Source of the DNA: an uncultured Petrimonas sp.
Lineage (GTDB): Bacteria; Bacteroidota; Bacteroidia; Bacteroidales; Dysgonomonadaceae
DNA length: 7,597 bases
Direction of reading: 5' to 3'
NCBI GenBank assembly: GCA_934621705.1
Contig: CAKTUP010000096.1
Span: forward strand, 1 to 7,597
The position numbers and the translations under genes were made by a program. Within the stretch, counting starts at the first letter, position 1; every line of letters begins with the position of its first letter. Under the pieces are notes generated by a model that was not told the DNA's origin, ran no database searches, and saw nothing but the letters and a program-made list of their open reading frames with translations. Below, one piece after another: positions 1 to 6,197 of the stretch.

Positions 1-15
1 AAACATCACTCTTAG

Positions 16-46
16 CCCTAAAACTCCCCTTTAGGGGGCGGGGGTA
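16..46. repeat. GC-rich intergenic palindrome, copy 1
   Basis: A C-run (26-29) and a G-run (34-38) form a short hairpin with arms CCCCT and AGGGG, followed by a second G-run after one C (40-44). The same architecture recurs at 5021-5047 in this orientation and at 4905-4935 in the opposite orientation, so this is one member of a small dispersed family within the window. It sits just before the pssA start and may form a hairpin in a read-through transcript from an upstream gene. No T-tract follows, so I do not call it a terminator. Confidence 0.6.
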
Positions 47-61
47 ACAACAACCGAAAAA

Positions 62-772
62 ATGAAGAAACAAATTCCCAACATAATCACGCTGCTGAAC
101 CTGTTTTCGGGATGTATTGCTATTGTAATGGCTTTCGGCGGAAACTTTTTGTCGGTTGTGATTTTCGTAACGCTGGCAGCGGTTTTCGATTTTTTTGATG
201 GATTGGCCGCCCGTGCGTTGGGAGTTTCTTCCAAAATCGGTGTGGAATTGGATTCGCTGGCCGATGTGGTGAGTTTCGGCGTTGCGCCGGCAGCGGCTGT
301 TTTTATGCTGCTTAAGGAATTCATCCTTTTTCCCGATTTCTTATCGCCGCTTCAGAATTATCTCCCTTACCTGGCGTTCCTGATCCCCGTTTTCTCCGCT
401 TACCGACTTGCCAAATTCAATATCGACGAGCGGCAAACCACATCGTTTCTCGGTCTTCCCACACCTGCAAACGGCTTATTTTGGATAACTTACGTTTACG
501 GAACACACTTACTCGCAAACACCAATGGATTTTATTTTTATCTGACAATCGGTTTCATTTTTGTCCTTTCGTTGCTGATGATTTCAGAAATTCCCATGTT
601 TTCGCTCAAACTAAAAAACTTGAAACTGAAGGGAAACGAAAAACAACTGTTGCTCATTGTTCTGATGATCGCATTTGTTTTGCTCTGGGGAATTATAGGC
701 GTTGCCTGGGGAATTCTGGCTTACATTGCCATTTCGGCAGTAACTTCCGGAAAGAAAAGAACTATTCGTTAA
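62..772 (+). CDS. pssA: CDP-diacylglycerol--serine O-phosphatidyltransferase (phosphatidylserine synthase)
   Basis: This integral membrane enzyme joins CDP-diacylglycerol and L-serine to give phosphatidylserine and CMP, the committed step towards phosphatidylethanolamine. The 236-residue product carries the complete CDP-alcohol phosphotransferase signature with exact spacing: D43, D46-G47, A50-R51, G60, D64 and D68, the metal and CDP-binding residues. Several hydrophobic membrane segments surround it (about 8-42, 70-95, 100-115, 140-180 and 195-230). The N-terminus, KKQIPNIITLLNLFSG, is typical of the Bacteroidota/Gram-positive PssA type, which supports the ATG at 62. The protein ends in a basic tail (GKKRTIR). 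In many Bacteroidota the phosphatidylserine decarboxylase gene lies directly upstream; here that region is outside the window, so this is only an expectation. A small DUF4834-like membrane gene follows 76 bp later. Confidence 0.95.
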   Translation: MKKQIPNIITLLNLFSGCIAIVMAFGGNFLSVVIFVTLAAVFDFFDGLAARALGVSSKIGVELDSLADVVSFGVAPAAAVFMLLKEFILFPDFLSPLQNYLPYLAFLIPVFSAYRLAKFNIDERQTTSFLGLPTPANGLFWITYVYGTHLLANTNGFYFYLTIGFIFVLSLLMISEIPMFSLKLKNLKLKGNEKQLLLIVLMIAFVLLWGIIGVAWGILAYIAISAVTSGKKRTIR

Positions 773-785
773 TTTTTCCAAAGCA

Positions 786-818
786 TTGAGATGCATTGCA
801 TTATTCCTATTATCTTTA
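786..818 (+). promoter_or_regulatory. Possible Bacteroidota-type promoter for the DUF4834-like gene
   Basis: TATCTTTA at 811-818 resembles the -7 box TAnnTTTG with the last base changed, and a TTG at 786-788 lies about 22 bp upstream, near the usual spacing for a -33 TTTG box. It falls in the pssA-DUF4834 gap, 30 bp before the ATG at 849. The match is imperfect and the gene could equally be read through from pssA. Confidence 0.25.
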
Positions 819-848
819 CAGATATTTTTTGAACTAAATTAATTGAAA

Positions 849-1091
849 ATGGGATTTCTATTTAAAGTTTTACTCATATTTGCGGTTATTTACATGGTAA
901 TTAGCTTTTTGGGGCGTATCCTTTTCGGAACAAGACGAAAACCGCAAGCCAGCCCATACAGCCGTCATTCGCAACAACAGCAAAAAGAACCCGAAACTCA
1001 GGAAGACCGGATTCTGGATTATCAACGAAAAAGTTTTGAAAAAACAGATGCCGTTGATGTGGAATTTGAAGAGATAAAGCAGAGAGATTAA
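849..1091 (+). CDS. Small single-pass membrane protein, DUF4834-like
   Basis: An 80-residue protein of unknown function. Residues 3-26 form one hydrophobic segment (LFKVLLIFAVIYMVISFLG), followed by a basic stretch (TRRK), a low-complexity Gln/Glu-rich linker (SQQQQKEPETQ) and an acidic C-terminal motif (DAVDVEFEEI). Basic residues right after the helix suggest that the tail faces the cytoplasm. One membrane helix, a polar linker and a short conserved acidic end match the DUF4834 family, which in Bacteroidota is often next to pssA; this is my recollection of the family, not a search result. The ATG at 849 is preferred over an in-frame TTG at 843 because it gives a compact N-terminus directly before the helix. 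The upstream bases are A/T-rich with no Shine-Dalgarno sequence, normal for this phylum. A role in envelope lipid metabolism would be a guess from context only. Confidence 0.75.
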   Translation: MGFLFKVLLIFAVIYMVISFLGRILFGTRRKPQASPYSRHSQQQQKEPETQEDRILDYQRKSFEKTDAVDVEFEEIKQRD

Positions 1092-1116
1092 AGAGTTTAA
1101 CTGTCAGAAACATTAT

Positions 1117-1231
1117 GTAGAGACGCGATTCATCGCGTCTCATTTCTTTTCAAGCCTTCGAGTCTATTCTTTCAGACGGTGTTTCGCACTTCACGTCAAT
1201 TTTCTCGAGACGCGATAAATCGCGTCTCTAC
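1117..1231. repeat. Inverted pair of REP-like palindromes (BIME-like unit)
   Basis: Two near-identical 25-bp palindromes flank a 65-bp spacer in opposite orientation. The left one (1117-1141) begins GTAG and has arms GAGACGCGAT and ATCGCGTCTC around a TC loop. The right one (1207-1231), read on the minus strand, has the same GTAG start and the same arms around a TT loop. Each forms a perfect 10-bp stem. Dispersed palindromes paired head-to-head or tail-to-tail are the pattern of REP elements mobilised by TnpA-REP (RAYT) transposases. No transposase gene is present here, so the unit would be non-autonomous. The spacer (1142-1206) shows no gene. Confidence 0.8.
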
Positions 1232-1248
1232 TTTTTAAACAAAACAAA

Positions 1249-1280
1249 TTTCACAAATTCAGAAAGAAAGACTATTTTTG
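1249..1280 (+). promoter_or_regulatory. Candidate Bacteroidota promoter of the sulfonolipid genes
   Basis: TATTTTTG at 1273-1280 is an exact match to the -7 consensus TAnnTTTG of the Bacteroidota primary sigma factor. A TTTC at 1249-1252, near the -33 TTTG box, lies 20 bp upstream, within the usual spacing. Transcription would start near 1285, leaving a leader of about 115 nt before the ATG at 1402. It is the best promoter match in the window and is positioned to drive the genes at 1402-4904. No operator is recognisable. Confidence 0.5.
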
Positions 1281-1317
1281 CACAAGAAATCAAAAAAGTT
1301 TACAGAAACGCAATATC

Positions 1318-1365
1318 TTGGAGCATAGCGAAAATCCCGTAAAACGGACTGCGTCTCCAAAAAAA
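1318..1365 (+). promoter_or_regulatory. Possible structured 5' leader or dispersed repeat before the acyltransferase gene
   Basis: An outer 6-bp inverted repeat (TTGGAG at 1318-1323, CTCCAA at 1355-1360) encloses an inner 4-bp stem (CCGT 1337-1340, ACGG 1344-1347) with an AAA loop. An A-run follows (1359-1365). It would lie in the leader of the transcript starting near 1285. It matches no riboswitch I know. It could be a translation control hairpin or a decayed dispersed repeat. Confidence 0.3.
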
Positions 1366-1401
1366 CTCAGAACTAACAACTCATAACTCATTTACAATCT
1401 T

Positions 1402-2661
1402 ATGTTAGATATTTTTGACCGGCTTAAAGGTATGGAAGGGCCGCTGGAGCAGTATCGCAAAAAAGCGGAAGGCTATTTTATGTTTCCCGAACTGGAAGGA
1501 GAAATAGGGCCACGGATGAAGTTTCACGGACGTGAAGTGATCACCTGGAGTTTGAACAATTATCTCGGGCTTGCCAACCATCCCGAAGTGCGCAAGGCCG
1601 ATGCCGATGCCGCCGCGCAATGGGGAATGGCCTATCCGATGGGCGCCCGGATGATGTCCGGCCAGACAAAATATCACAAAGAACTGGAAGAACGCCTCGC
1701 CGCATTCGAGAAAAAAGAAGCTGCTTACCTGCTCAATTACGGTTATCAGGGAATGGTTTCCATTATCGATTCGCTTTGTACGCGCAAGGACGTAATCGTG
1801 TACGATTCCGAATCGCACGCCTGCATTATGGACGGAATTTTTCTGCACAAAGCCAAAGGCGGAAAAAGTTTCGTTTTCCCGCACAACGACATGGAACGTG
1901 CCGACAAAATGCTTCGTTTCGCCACCAAACAGGCCGATGACAACAACGGCGGAATTCTGCTAATTACCGAAGGCGTTTTCGGAATGTCGGGCGATTTGGG
2001 TAACCTGCCGGGAATTGTGGAATTGAAGAAAAAATACAACTTCCGCCTGATGATCGACGATGCGCACGGCTTCGGAACTATGGGAGAAACCGGAGCCGGT
2101 GCCAGCGAGCACTTCGGATTGATGGACGAAGTGGACATCTATTTCGGCACATTTGCCAAATCCATGGCCGGAATCGGCGCGTTTGTGGCTTCCGAAAGAG
2201 CCATTGTGAATTCGTTAAAATACAACATGCGTTCGCAGATTTTCGCCAAATCACTCCCGATGCCAATGGTTATTGGCGCATTGAAACGACTGGACATCCT
2301 TCAAAACCAGCCCGAACACAAGGAAAATCTCTGGAAAATAGCCAAAGCCCTACAGGACGGATTGGTAGCCGAAGGCTTTAATATCGGAAACACGGAATCG
2401 CCGGTTACGCCGGTTTATTTCAGCGGCTCGGTGCCGGAAGGGACGAATATTGTTATCGACCTGCGCGAAAATCACAACGTATTCTGCTCCATTGTGGTTT
2501 ACCCCGTTGTTCCGAAAGACGTTTTGATGCTTCGCCTTATCCCGACTGCATCGCACACGATGAAAGAAGTAACGGAAACCATCGAAGTTTTCAAGAAAAT
2601 AAAAGTCAATCTCGAAGCCGGAAAATATATTTCGGACGAAATGCGTTCTATGGCTCAGTAA
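1402..2661 (+). CDS. Alpha-oxoamine synthase, likely cysteate fatty acyltransferase (CapB/SulA-type; serine palmitoyltransferase family)
   Basis: A PLP enzyme of the alpha-oxoamine synthase family, which condenses an amino acid with an acyl thioester and releases CO2. The 419-residue product has the family landmarks: a substrate loop GARMMSGQTKYHKELE (81-96), H139 in SESHACIMDG that should stack on PLP, D219-D220-A-H222-G with the aspartate that pairs with the PLP nitrogen, the Schiff-base lysine K253 in GTFAKSMAGIGAF, and R378 in LMLRLIPTASHT, the position that contacts the substrate carboxylate. It is about 20 residues longer at the C-terminus than Bacteroides serine palmitoyltransferases. 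Sequence alone cannot separate serine from cysteate as substrate. The downstream cysteate-synthase-like gene makes cysteate plus a fatty acyl thioester, giving 3-keto-capnine, the better reading. Plain serine palmitoyltransferase for sphingolipids is the main alternative; amino-ketobutyrate CoA ligase is less likely. The product should act at the cytoplasmic face of the inner membrane. Confidence 0.78.
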   Translation: MLDIFDRLKGMEGPLEQYRKKAEGYFMFPELEGEIGPRMKFHGREVITWSLNNYLGLANHPEVRKADADAAAQWGMAYPMGARMMSGQTKYHKELEERLAAFEKKEAAYLLNYGYQGMVSIIDSLCTRKDVIVYDSESHACIMDGIFLHKAKGGKSFVFPHNDMERADKMLRFATKQADDNNGGILLITEGVFGMSGDLGNLPGIVELKKKYNFRLMIDDAHGFGTMGETGAGASEHFGLMDEVDIYFGTFAKSMAGIGAFVASERAIVNSLKYNMRSQIFAKSLPMPMVIGALKRLDILQNQPEHKENLWKIAKALQDGLVAEGFNIGNTESPVTPVYFSGSVPEGTNIVIDLRENHNVFCSIVVYPVVPKDVLMLRLIPTASHTMKEVTETIEVFKKIKVNLEAGKYISDEMRSMAQ

Positions 2662-2671
2662 AATAAACAAC

Positions 2672-2768
2672 ACACGGATAACACAGATTTAGCGGATTTA
2701 CGCGGAAACAGCCAATCGTAAATTTTTATTTTCGCGCATGCGGGAACCTAAATCGTAAATCGTAAATC
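2672..2768. repeat. Short quasi-tandem repeats between acyltransferase and cysteate synthase-like genes
   Basis: Bases 2672-2708 are four degenerate 9-10 bp units (ACACGGATA, ACACAGATTT, AGCGGATTT, ACGCGGAAA), a low-complexity pattern widespread between bacterial genes. Bases 2749-2768 are three heptamers of TAAATCG (the third lacks its G) ending three bases before the ATG at 2772; a related AATCGTAAAT stands alone at 2714-2723. The 110-bp gap has no convincing terminator, so read-through from the upstream gene is plausible. A TATTTTCG at 2727-2734 is only a weak -7-like match. Confidence 0.55.
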
Positions 2769-2771
2769 AAA

Positions 2772-4103
2772 ATGAGACTACGTGTAAAAAGACAAAAAAA
2801 GTATTACCTGAAATGTACCGAATGCGGATTCGAAACGCCCAATTTCAAAACGTGGTTCGACCAGTTTCAGAAGTGTCCCAATTGCGGAAATAAACATTCC
2901 GAAGTTTGGTACAATACGTCCTATAAACGTTTGTCGCGTTTTATAAAAGGAAATCCGCACAATTTCTGGCATTACTTTCCCTATTTGCCGTTGGTACTCA
3001 GAAGACACATCATTACCCGCGACGAAGGCACGGCGCCCATCGAGCGGTGGCATTTTCTGGAAGAGTTTGCTAAAGAAAAATACGGGTTAAACATCGAAGT
3101 TCACGCCTATCGAAACGATCTGAACGGCGGAACCGGAACCTTCAAAGACGTGGCCGCAGCGCTTGCAGCCAGCATTTTCAAGGAAAACGGGCTTAAACAA
3201 TACTGCATTGCCTCCACCGGAAACTCCGCAACGGCGTATGCCAAATACCTGTCCATTGCCGGAGTAAACTGCTCGGTTTTTATGCCCGAAGACGCCATCC
3301 GCGCATCGGAAGCGACCATCAGTTCGTTCGGGCAGCAGGTTTTCCGCGTTATGGGCGATTACGCCAAGGCCAAAGAAGTGGCCGCCGAATATGCCAAACG
3401 CCACCACATTCAAATGTCCACCGGAAATATCGACCCCATTCGTATCGAAGCCAAAAAAACGATGGTTTTCGAATGGCTGCGCCAACTCGGCAAAGCGCCC
3501 GATGTGTATATTCAGGCCATCAGCGGCGGAACCGGGCCGTTGGCCATCGATAAGGGAATTCGCGAAATCGGGCATATCTATCCCAATCTAAAAAATCCGC
3601 GCTTCATTATGGTGCAATCCGACGGTTGCGACCCGATGGTACAAGCGTGGGAAAAAGCTGAAGCCAAAGGATTTCCCGAAGGATTCGAAAAAAGCTATCC
3701 CATTATCGAAAATCCGAAAACCGACGTGCCCACCCTGGCCACCGGAAATCCCGCCACCTACCCCATTATTGCAAAATTAGTCAGAAAAACCAACGGCACT
3801 TTTGTCAGGATGCGCGAATCGAAACTTATTCCGCTCGGAAAACTGATTGCTTTCGAGCAAAAAATGGTTCCTGGCCCGGCATCCACCGTCTGCGTAGCAG
3901 GATTTTTTGTTGCATTGAAAAAAAATCTGATTAAAGACGGCGAAACCGTGATGATAAACATCGGCGAAGGAGCCGTTCGGGCGCCCTATTTTCTGGAACA
4001 GATGATTTATACCACGCAGGAAGTTACCAATGCCGATGAATGCGTGCCGCACGAAATTGACGGCTACCGCAACCAGTTGTGGGACGAAGTGTTGAGCGAT
4101 TGA
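2772..4103 (+). CDS. Zinc-ribbon fold-type II PLP enzyme, likely archaeal-type cysteate synthase (threonine synthase family)
   Basis: Likely makes L-cysteate from O-phosphoserine and sulfite, supplying the sulfonate-bearing amino acid for sulfonolipid synthesis. The 443-residue protein opens with a zinc ribbon (C15-x2-C18, C35-x2-C38). The fold-type II PLP core follows: Schiff-base K125 in GGTGTFKDVAAAL, the cofactor-contacting loop ASTGNSAT (147-154), the glycine-rich phosphate-binding loop SGGTGP (251-256) and a C-terminal GEGAVRAP (398-405). A zinc ribbon with a TFKD lysine and STGNS loop is the layout of threonine synthase and of the archaeal cysteate synthase derived from it. Ordinary threonine synthase in Bacteroidota usually sits with thrA/thrB, whereas this gene follows an acyl-condensing enzyme. 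A published capnine study reports that many Bacteroidota carry a homologue of the archaeal enzyme in place of CapA. It lies 3 bp before the SDR gene, so the two are almost certainly co-transcribed. Threonine synthase remains the alternative. Confidence 0.68.
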   Translation: MRLRVKRQKKYYLKCTECGFETPNFKTWFDQFQKCPNCGNKHSEVWYNTSYKRLSRFIKGNPHNFWHYFPYLPLVLRRHIITRDEGTAPIERWHFLEEFAKEKYGLNIEVHAYRNDLNGGTGTFKDVAAALAASIFKENGLKQYCIASTGNSATAYAKYLSIAGVNCSVFMPEDAIRASEATISSFGQQVFRVMGDYAKAKEVAAEYAKRHHIQMSTGNIDPIRIEAKKTMVFEWLRQLGKAPDVYIQAISGGTGPLAIDKGIREIGHIYPNLKNPRFIMVQSDGCDPMVQAWEKAEAKGFPEGFEKSYPIIENPKTDVPTLATGNPATYPIIAKLVRKTNGTFVRMRESKLIPLGKLIAFEQKMVPGPASTVCVAGFFVALKKNLIKDGETVMINIGEGAVRAPYFLEQMIYTTQEVTNADECVPHEIDGYRNQLWDEVLSD

Positions 4104-4106
4104 TTT

Positions 4107-4904
4107 ATGCAGCAAATTAAGAATAAAATTATATGGATCACGGGCGCTTCGTCGGGTATCGGCGAAGCGTGTTCGTATTTGTTCGCCGCCGAAGGCGCAA
4201 GCCTTATTTTAACCGCCACACGCAAAGAGCAACTGAAAAAAGTGCAGCAAAAGTGCATCGATTTGGGCGCGAAGTGCGAAATATTGCCGTACGACCTTTC
4301 GGATATCGATAATTTAGATGCGCTGACCGATAAAGCGCTTTCTCTTTTCGGAAAAATAGACGTGATGTTTCACAACGCGGGCATCAGCCAACGTGGAATA
4401 GCGATTGAGACTGATTTTTCGGTGGACAAGAAAATAATGGATATAAATTTCTTTGCACCTGTAAAAATCACCAAGCGCTTACTTCCGAAGATGATTGAAA
4501 ACGGCGGTGGAACCCTTGCCGTAACCACCAGCATTGCAGGAAAATTCGGTTTTCCGTTGCGATCAGCCTACTCGTCTTCTAAATTCGCGCTCTACGGATT
4601 TTTTGAGACCGTGCACGCCGAGTATTACGCCCTAAATATTCGCGTAACAATGGTTTGTCCCGGCCGGGTAAAAACCAACATCTCCTACAACGCCCTCGAG
4701 GCCGACGGTTCCAAGTACGCCCAAATGGACGACGGACAAGCCGACGGCATTTCAGCCGAAAAAGCTGCCCGAAAAATTGTAAAAGCCATCCGCAAGCAAA
4801 AACCGGAAGTCCTCGTTGGCGGAAAAGAACTGCTGATGGTGTATATTAAGCGGTTTTTGCCGGGACTTTCAAGAAGATTGGTGAGAAAAATCAAAGCGAC
4901 GTAA
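4107..4904 (+). CDS. Short-chain dehydrogenase/reductase, likely 3-keto-capnine (dehydrocapnine) reductase
   Basis: A classical SDR of 265 residues expected to reduce the 3-keto group left by the upstream condensing enzyme, giving the amino alcohol base. Visible motifs are the cofactor-binding TGASSGIG (12-19), HNAG (89-92, in place of the usual NNAG), catalytic S142, Y155 and K159 in AYSSSKFALYG, and PG at 185-186. R39 after the second beta strand hints at NADPH preference. The C-terminal region holds a basic, hydrophobic stretch (LLMVYIKRFLPGLSRRLVRKI, about 242-262) that could lie on the membrane, which fits a lipid substrate. The start is fixed by its position 3 bp after the preceding stop. 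Many SDRs share these motifs, so the substrate rests on context: an alpha-oxoamine synthase, an amino acid supplier and an SDR mirror the first steps of sphingoid base synthesis. Confidence 0.78.
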   Translation: MQQIKNKIIWITGASSGIGEACSYLFAAEGASLILTATRKEQLKKVQQKCIDLGAKCEILPYDLSDIDNLDALTDKALSLFGKIDVMFHNAGISQRGIAIETDFSVDKKIMDINFFAPVKITKRLLPKMIENGGGTLAVTTSIAGKFGFPLRSAYSSSKFALYGFFETVHAEYYALNIRVTMVCPGRVKTNISYNALEADGSKYAQMDDGQADGISAEKAARKIVKAIRKQKPEVLVGGKELLMVYIKRFLPGLSRRLVRKIKAT

Positions 4905-4935
4905 GCCCCCTAAATCCCCCCAAAGGGGGACTTTG
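4905..4935. repeat. GC-rich intergenic palindrome, copy 2
   Basis: Starting on the base after the SDR stop codon, two C-runs precede a G-run; TCCCCC (4915-4920) and GGGGGA (4925-4930) form a 6-bp hairpin with a four-base loop. It is the inverted counterpart of the copies at 16-46 and 5021-5047. It could slow or partly end transcription after the SDR gene. The downstream bases are CTTTGCG, not a T-run, so intrinsic termination is doubtful and the VOC gene may still belong to the operon. Confidence 0.65.
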
Positions 4936-4974
4936 CGAAAGCCAAATAATGAAACTTGAATTAAATAGTTGAAA

Positions 4975-6132
4975 ATGGACAGTCAAAAATCACATACAAC
5001 AGATAAATTTTCGGCAAACCAAATCCCCCCTTCGGGGGGTGGGGGGGCCTACATTATCAGCGGCATTCAGCAAATCGGCATCGGCGTAACCAACCTTTAC
5101 GAAGCGTGGAAATATTATATCGATGTATTTAATATGGACATCCGCATTTTGGAAGACAACAAAGTGGCGGAACTGATGCTGCCTTACACCGGCGGTGTCC
5201 CGCAACGGCGGCACGCGTGCATTGCCGTGAATATGCAGGGCGGCGGCGGTTTCGAGGTGTGGCAGTACGCTGAACGGAAACCCAAACAACTCGATTTTGA
5301 GCTGAATATGGGCGATTTAGGCATATTGGTCTGCAAAATAAAAAGCCGCGATGTGGCAAAAACGTTTAACGAGTTTTCCCGAAATCCGAAAGTGAACGTG
5401 GTTACCAATTTAAGCAAAAACCTGGACGGAAATCAAACTTTCTACGTAAAAGACCCTTACGGAAACCTGTTTCAAATCGTTCACGACGACTATATTTTCA
5501 AAGACGAAAAACGGCTGACGGGCGGTGCCGTGGGCGCTGTTATCGGTGTTTCGGACATCGAAAAGGCAATGACTGTTTACAAAGATATTTTGGGTTACGA
5601 CACAATTATCGCCGATGAAACGGGTACATTTGCAGATTATGAAGGACTTCCTTCCGGAAATCAGAAATTCCGTCGCCGGTTGCTCACTCATTCCAAACCG
5701 AGAAAAGGCGCTTTCAGCGAATTGTTCGGCCCGTCGTATATCGAACTCGTGCAGGCATTGGAACGCACGCCGAAAAAACTTTACGAAGGCCGTTTCTGGG
5801 GCGACCCGGGTTTTATCCAAGTCTGCTTCGACATCCGAAATATGGAAGCGTTGGGAAAATATTGCGCCGAAAAAGGGCATCCGTTTACCGTAGACACTAC
5901 GCAAAACCTGAAAGAAGGCAGTTCGTTTGATATGGGCGACGCAGCCGGACAATTTGCCTACATTGAAGACCCGGACGGAACGCTTATCGAGTTCGTGGAA
6001 ACCCACAAAGTGCCGATTATGAAAAAACTAGGCCTGGCCATCAATCTCAAAAACCGAAACCCCGAAAAACCGTTACCAAAGTTTATTTTGAAAGCGTTGA
6101 GCGTGATGCGGGTCAGTAGCCGTCAACTGTAG
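4975..6132 (+). CDS. Two-domain VOC-fold (glyoxalase/dioxygenase superfamily) protein of unknown function
   Basis: A 385-residue protein with two tandem vicinal-oxygen-chelate domains, each ending in the family's DPxGN/T strand (numbering from this ATG): domain 1 about 27-172, ending DPYGNLFQIVHD; domain 2 about 183-345, ending EDPDGTLIEFVE. The layout resembles 4-hydroxyphenylpyruvate dioxygenase, but it lacks that family's histidine ligands: aligned metal positions read Q (IQQIGIGV), E (GGFEVW) and Q (FQIV) in domain 1, and G (GAVIGV), E (YIELVQ), Q (FIQVCF) and E (IEFVE) in domain 2. Classical Fe(II) dioxygenase chemistry is therefore uncertain. Residues 15-26 (NQIPPSGGGGAY) come from a GC-rich palindrome, and the stop codon lies inside a REP-like hairpin, so both ends look altered. 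An in-frame TTG at 4969 is a less likely start; no other ATG precedes domain 1. It lies 70 bp after the SDR gene and may act on the same lipids, but this is inference. Confidence 0.75.
   Translation: MDSQKSHTTDKFSANQIPPSGGGGAYIISGIQQIGIGVTNLYEAWKYYIDVFNMDIRILEDNKVAELMLPYTGGVPQRRHACIAVNMQGGGGFEVWQYAERKPKQLDFELNMGDLGILVCKIKSRDVAKTFNEFSRNPKVNVVTNLSKNLDGNQTFYVKDPYGNLFQIVHDDYIFKDEKRLTGGAVGAVIGVSDIEKAMTVYKDILGYDTIIADETGTFADYEGLPSGNQKFRRRLLTHSKPRKGAFSELFGPSYIELVQALERTPKKLYEGRFWGDPGFIQVCFDIRNMEALGKYCAEKGHPFTVDTTQNLKEGSSFDMGDAAGQFAYIEDPDGTLIEFVETHKVPIMKKLGLAINLKNRNPEKPLPKFILKALSVMRVSSRQL
5021..5047. repeat. GC-rich palindrome, copy 3, inside the VOC coding region
   Basis: A C-run (5025-5030), TTCG and a G-run form a 5-bp or longer hairpin with a UUCG loop, followed after one T by seven G (5041-5047). 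The layout matches copy 1 at 16-46, but here it lies in frame about 50 bases inside the VOC gene and encodes IPPSGGGG. This is either a tolerated insertion or a sign that the true start lies downstream. Confidence 0.7.
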
Positions 6133-6193
6133 TTGACTGCTACTTAAAACAAAATTATTTAAGTAGCAGCTAACTTTGAGTTAGCAGCTACTG
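6114..6193. repeat. Tail-to-tail pair of REP-like hairpins overlapping the VOC gene end
   Basis: Two hairpins of identical design flank a 17-bp A/T-rich spacer. The left one (6115-6144) has outer arms AGTAGC/GCTACT and inner arms GTCAACT/AGTTGAC; the right one (6162-6192) has the same outer arms and inner arms GCTAACT/AGTTAGC. One mismatched base on each side separates outer from inner stem in both. The whole unit is an inverted repeat, CAGTAGC to GCTACTG. The VOC stop codon (6130-6132) falls in the loop of the left hairpin. Its stems and A/T-rich spacer could also protect or end the VOC transcript. It is unrelated in sequence to the pair at 1117-1231. Confidence 0.8.
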
Positions 6194-6197
6194 CTCC

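Noticed and set aside
773..848. Terminator after pssA built on GCATTGAGATGC.
   Set aside because: The stem is only four base pairs and no T-run follows it.
1405..1884. Long minus-strand reading frames opposite the acyltransferase, cysteate synthase-like and VOC genes (for example 1405-1884, 3087-3575, 5410-6006).
   Set aside because: They are antisense shadows of strongly supported genes, without recognisable motifs.
2772..4103. Plain threonine synthase for threonine synthesis.
   Set aside because: It is not excluded by motifs, but no thrA or thrB gene is adjacent, and the neighbours form a lipid condensation and reduction set that needs cysteate.
4905..4935. Intrinsic terminator after the SDR gene.
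   Set aside because: The hairpin is followed by CTTTGCG rather than a T-run, and the same palindrome occurs inside a coding region at 5021-5047.
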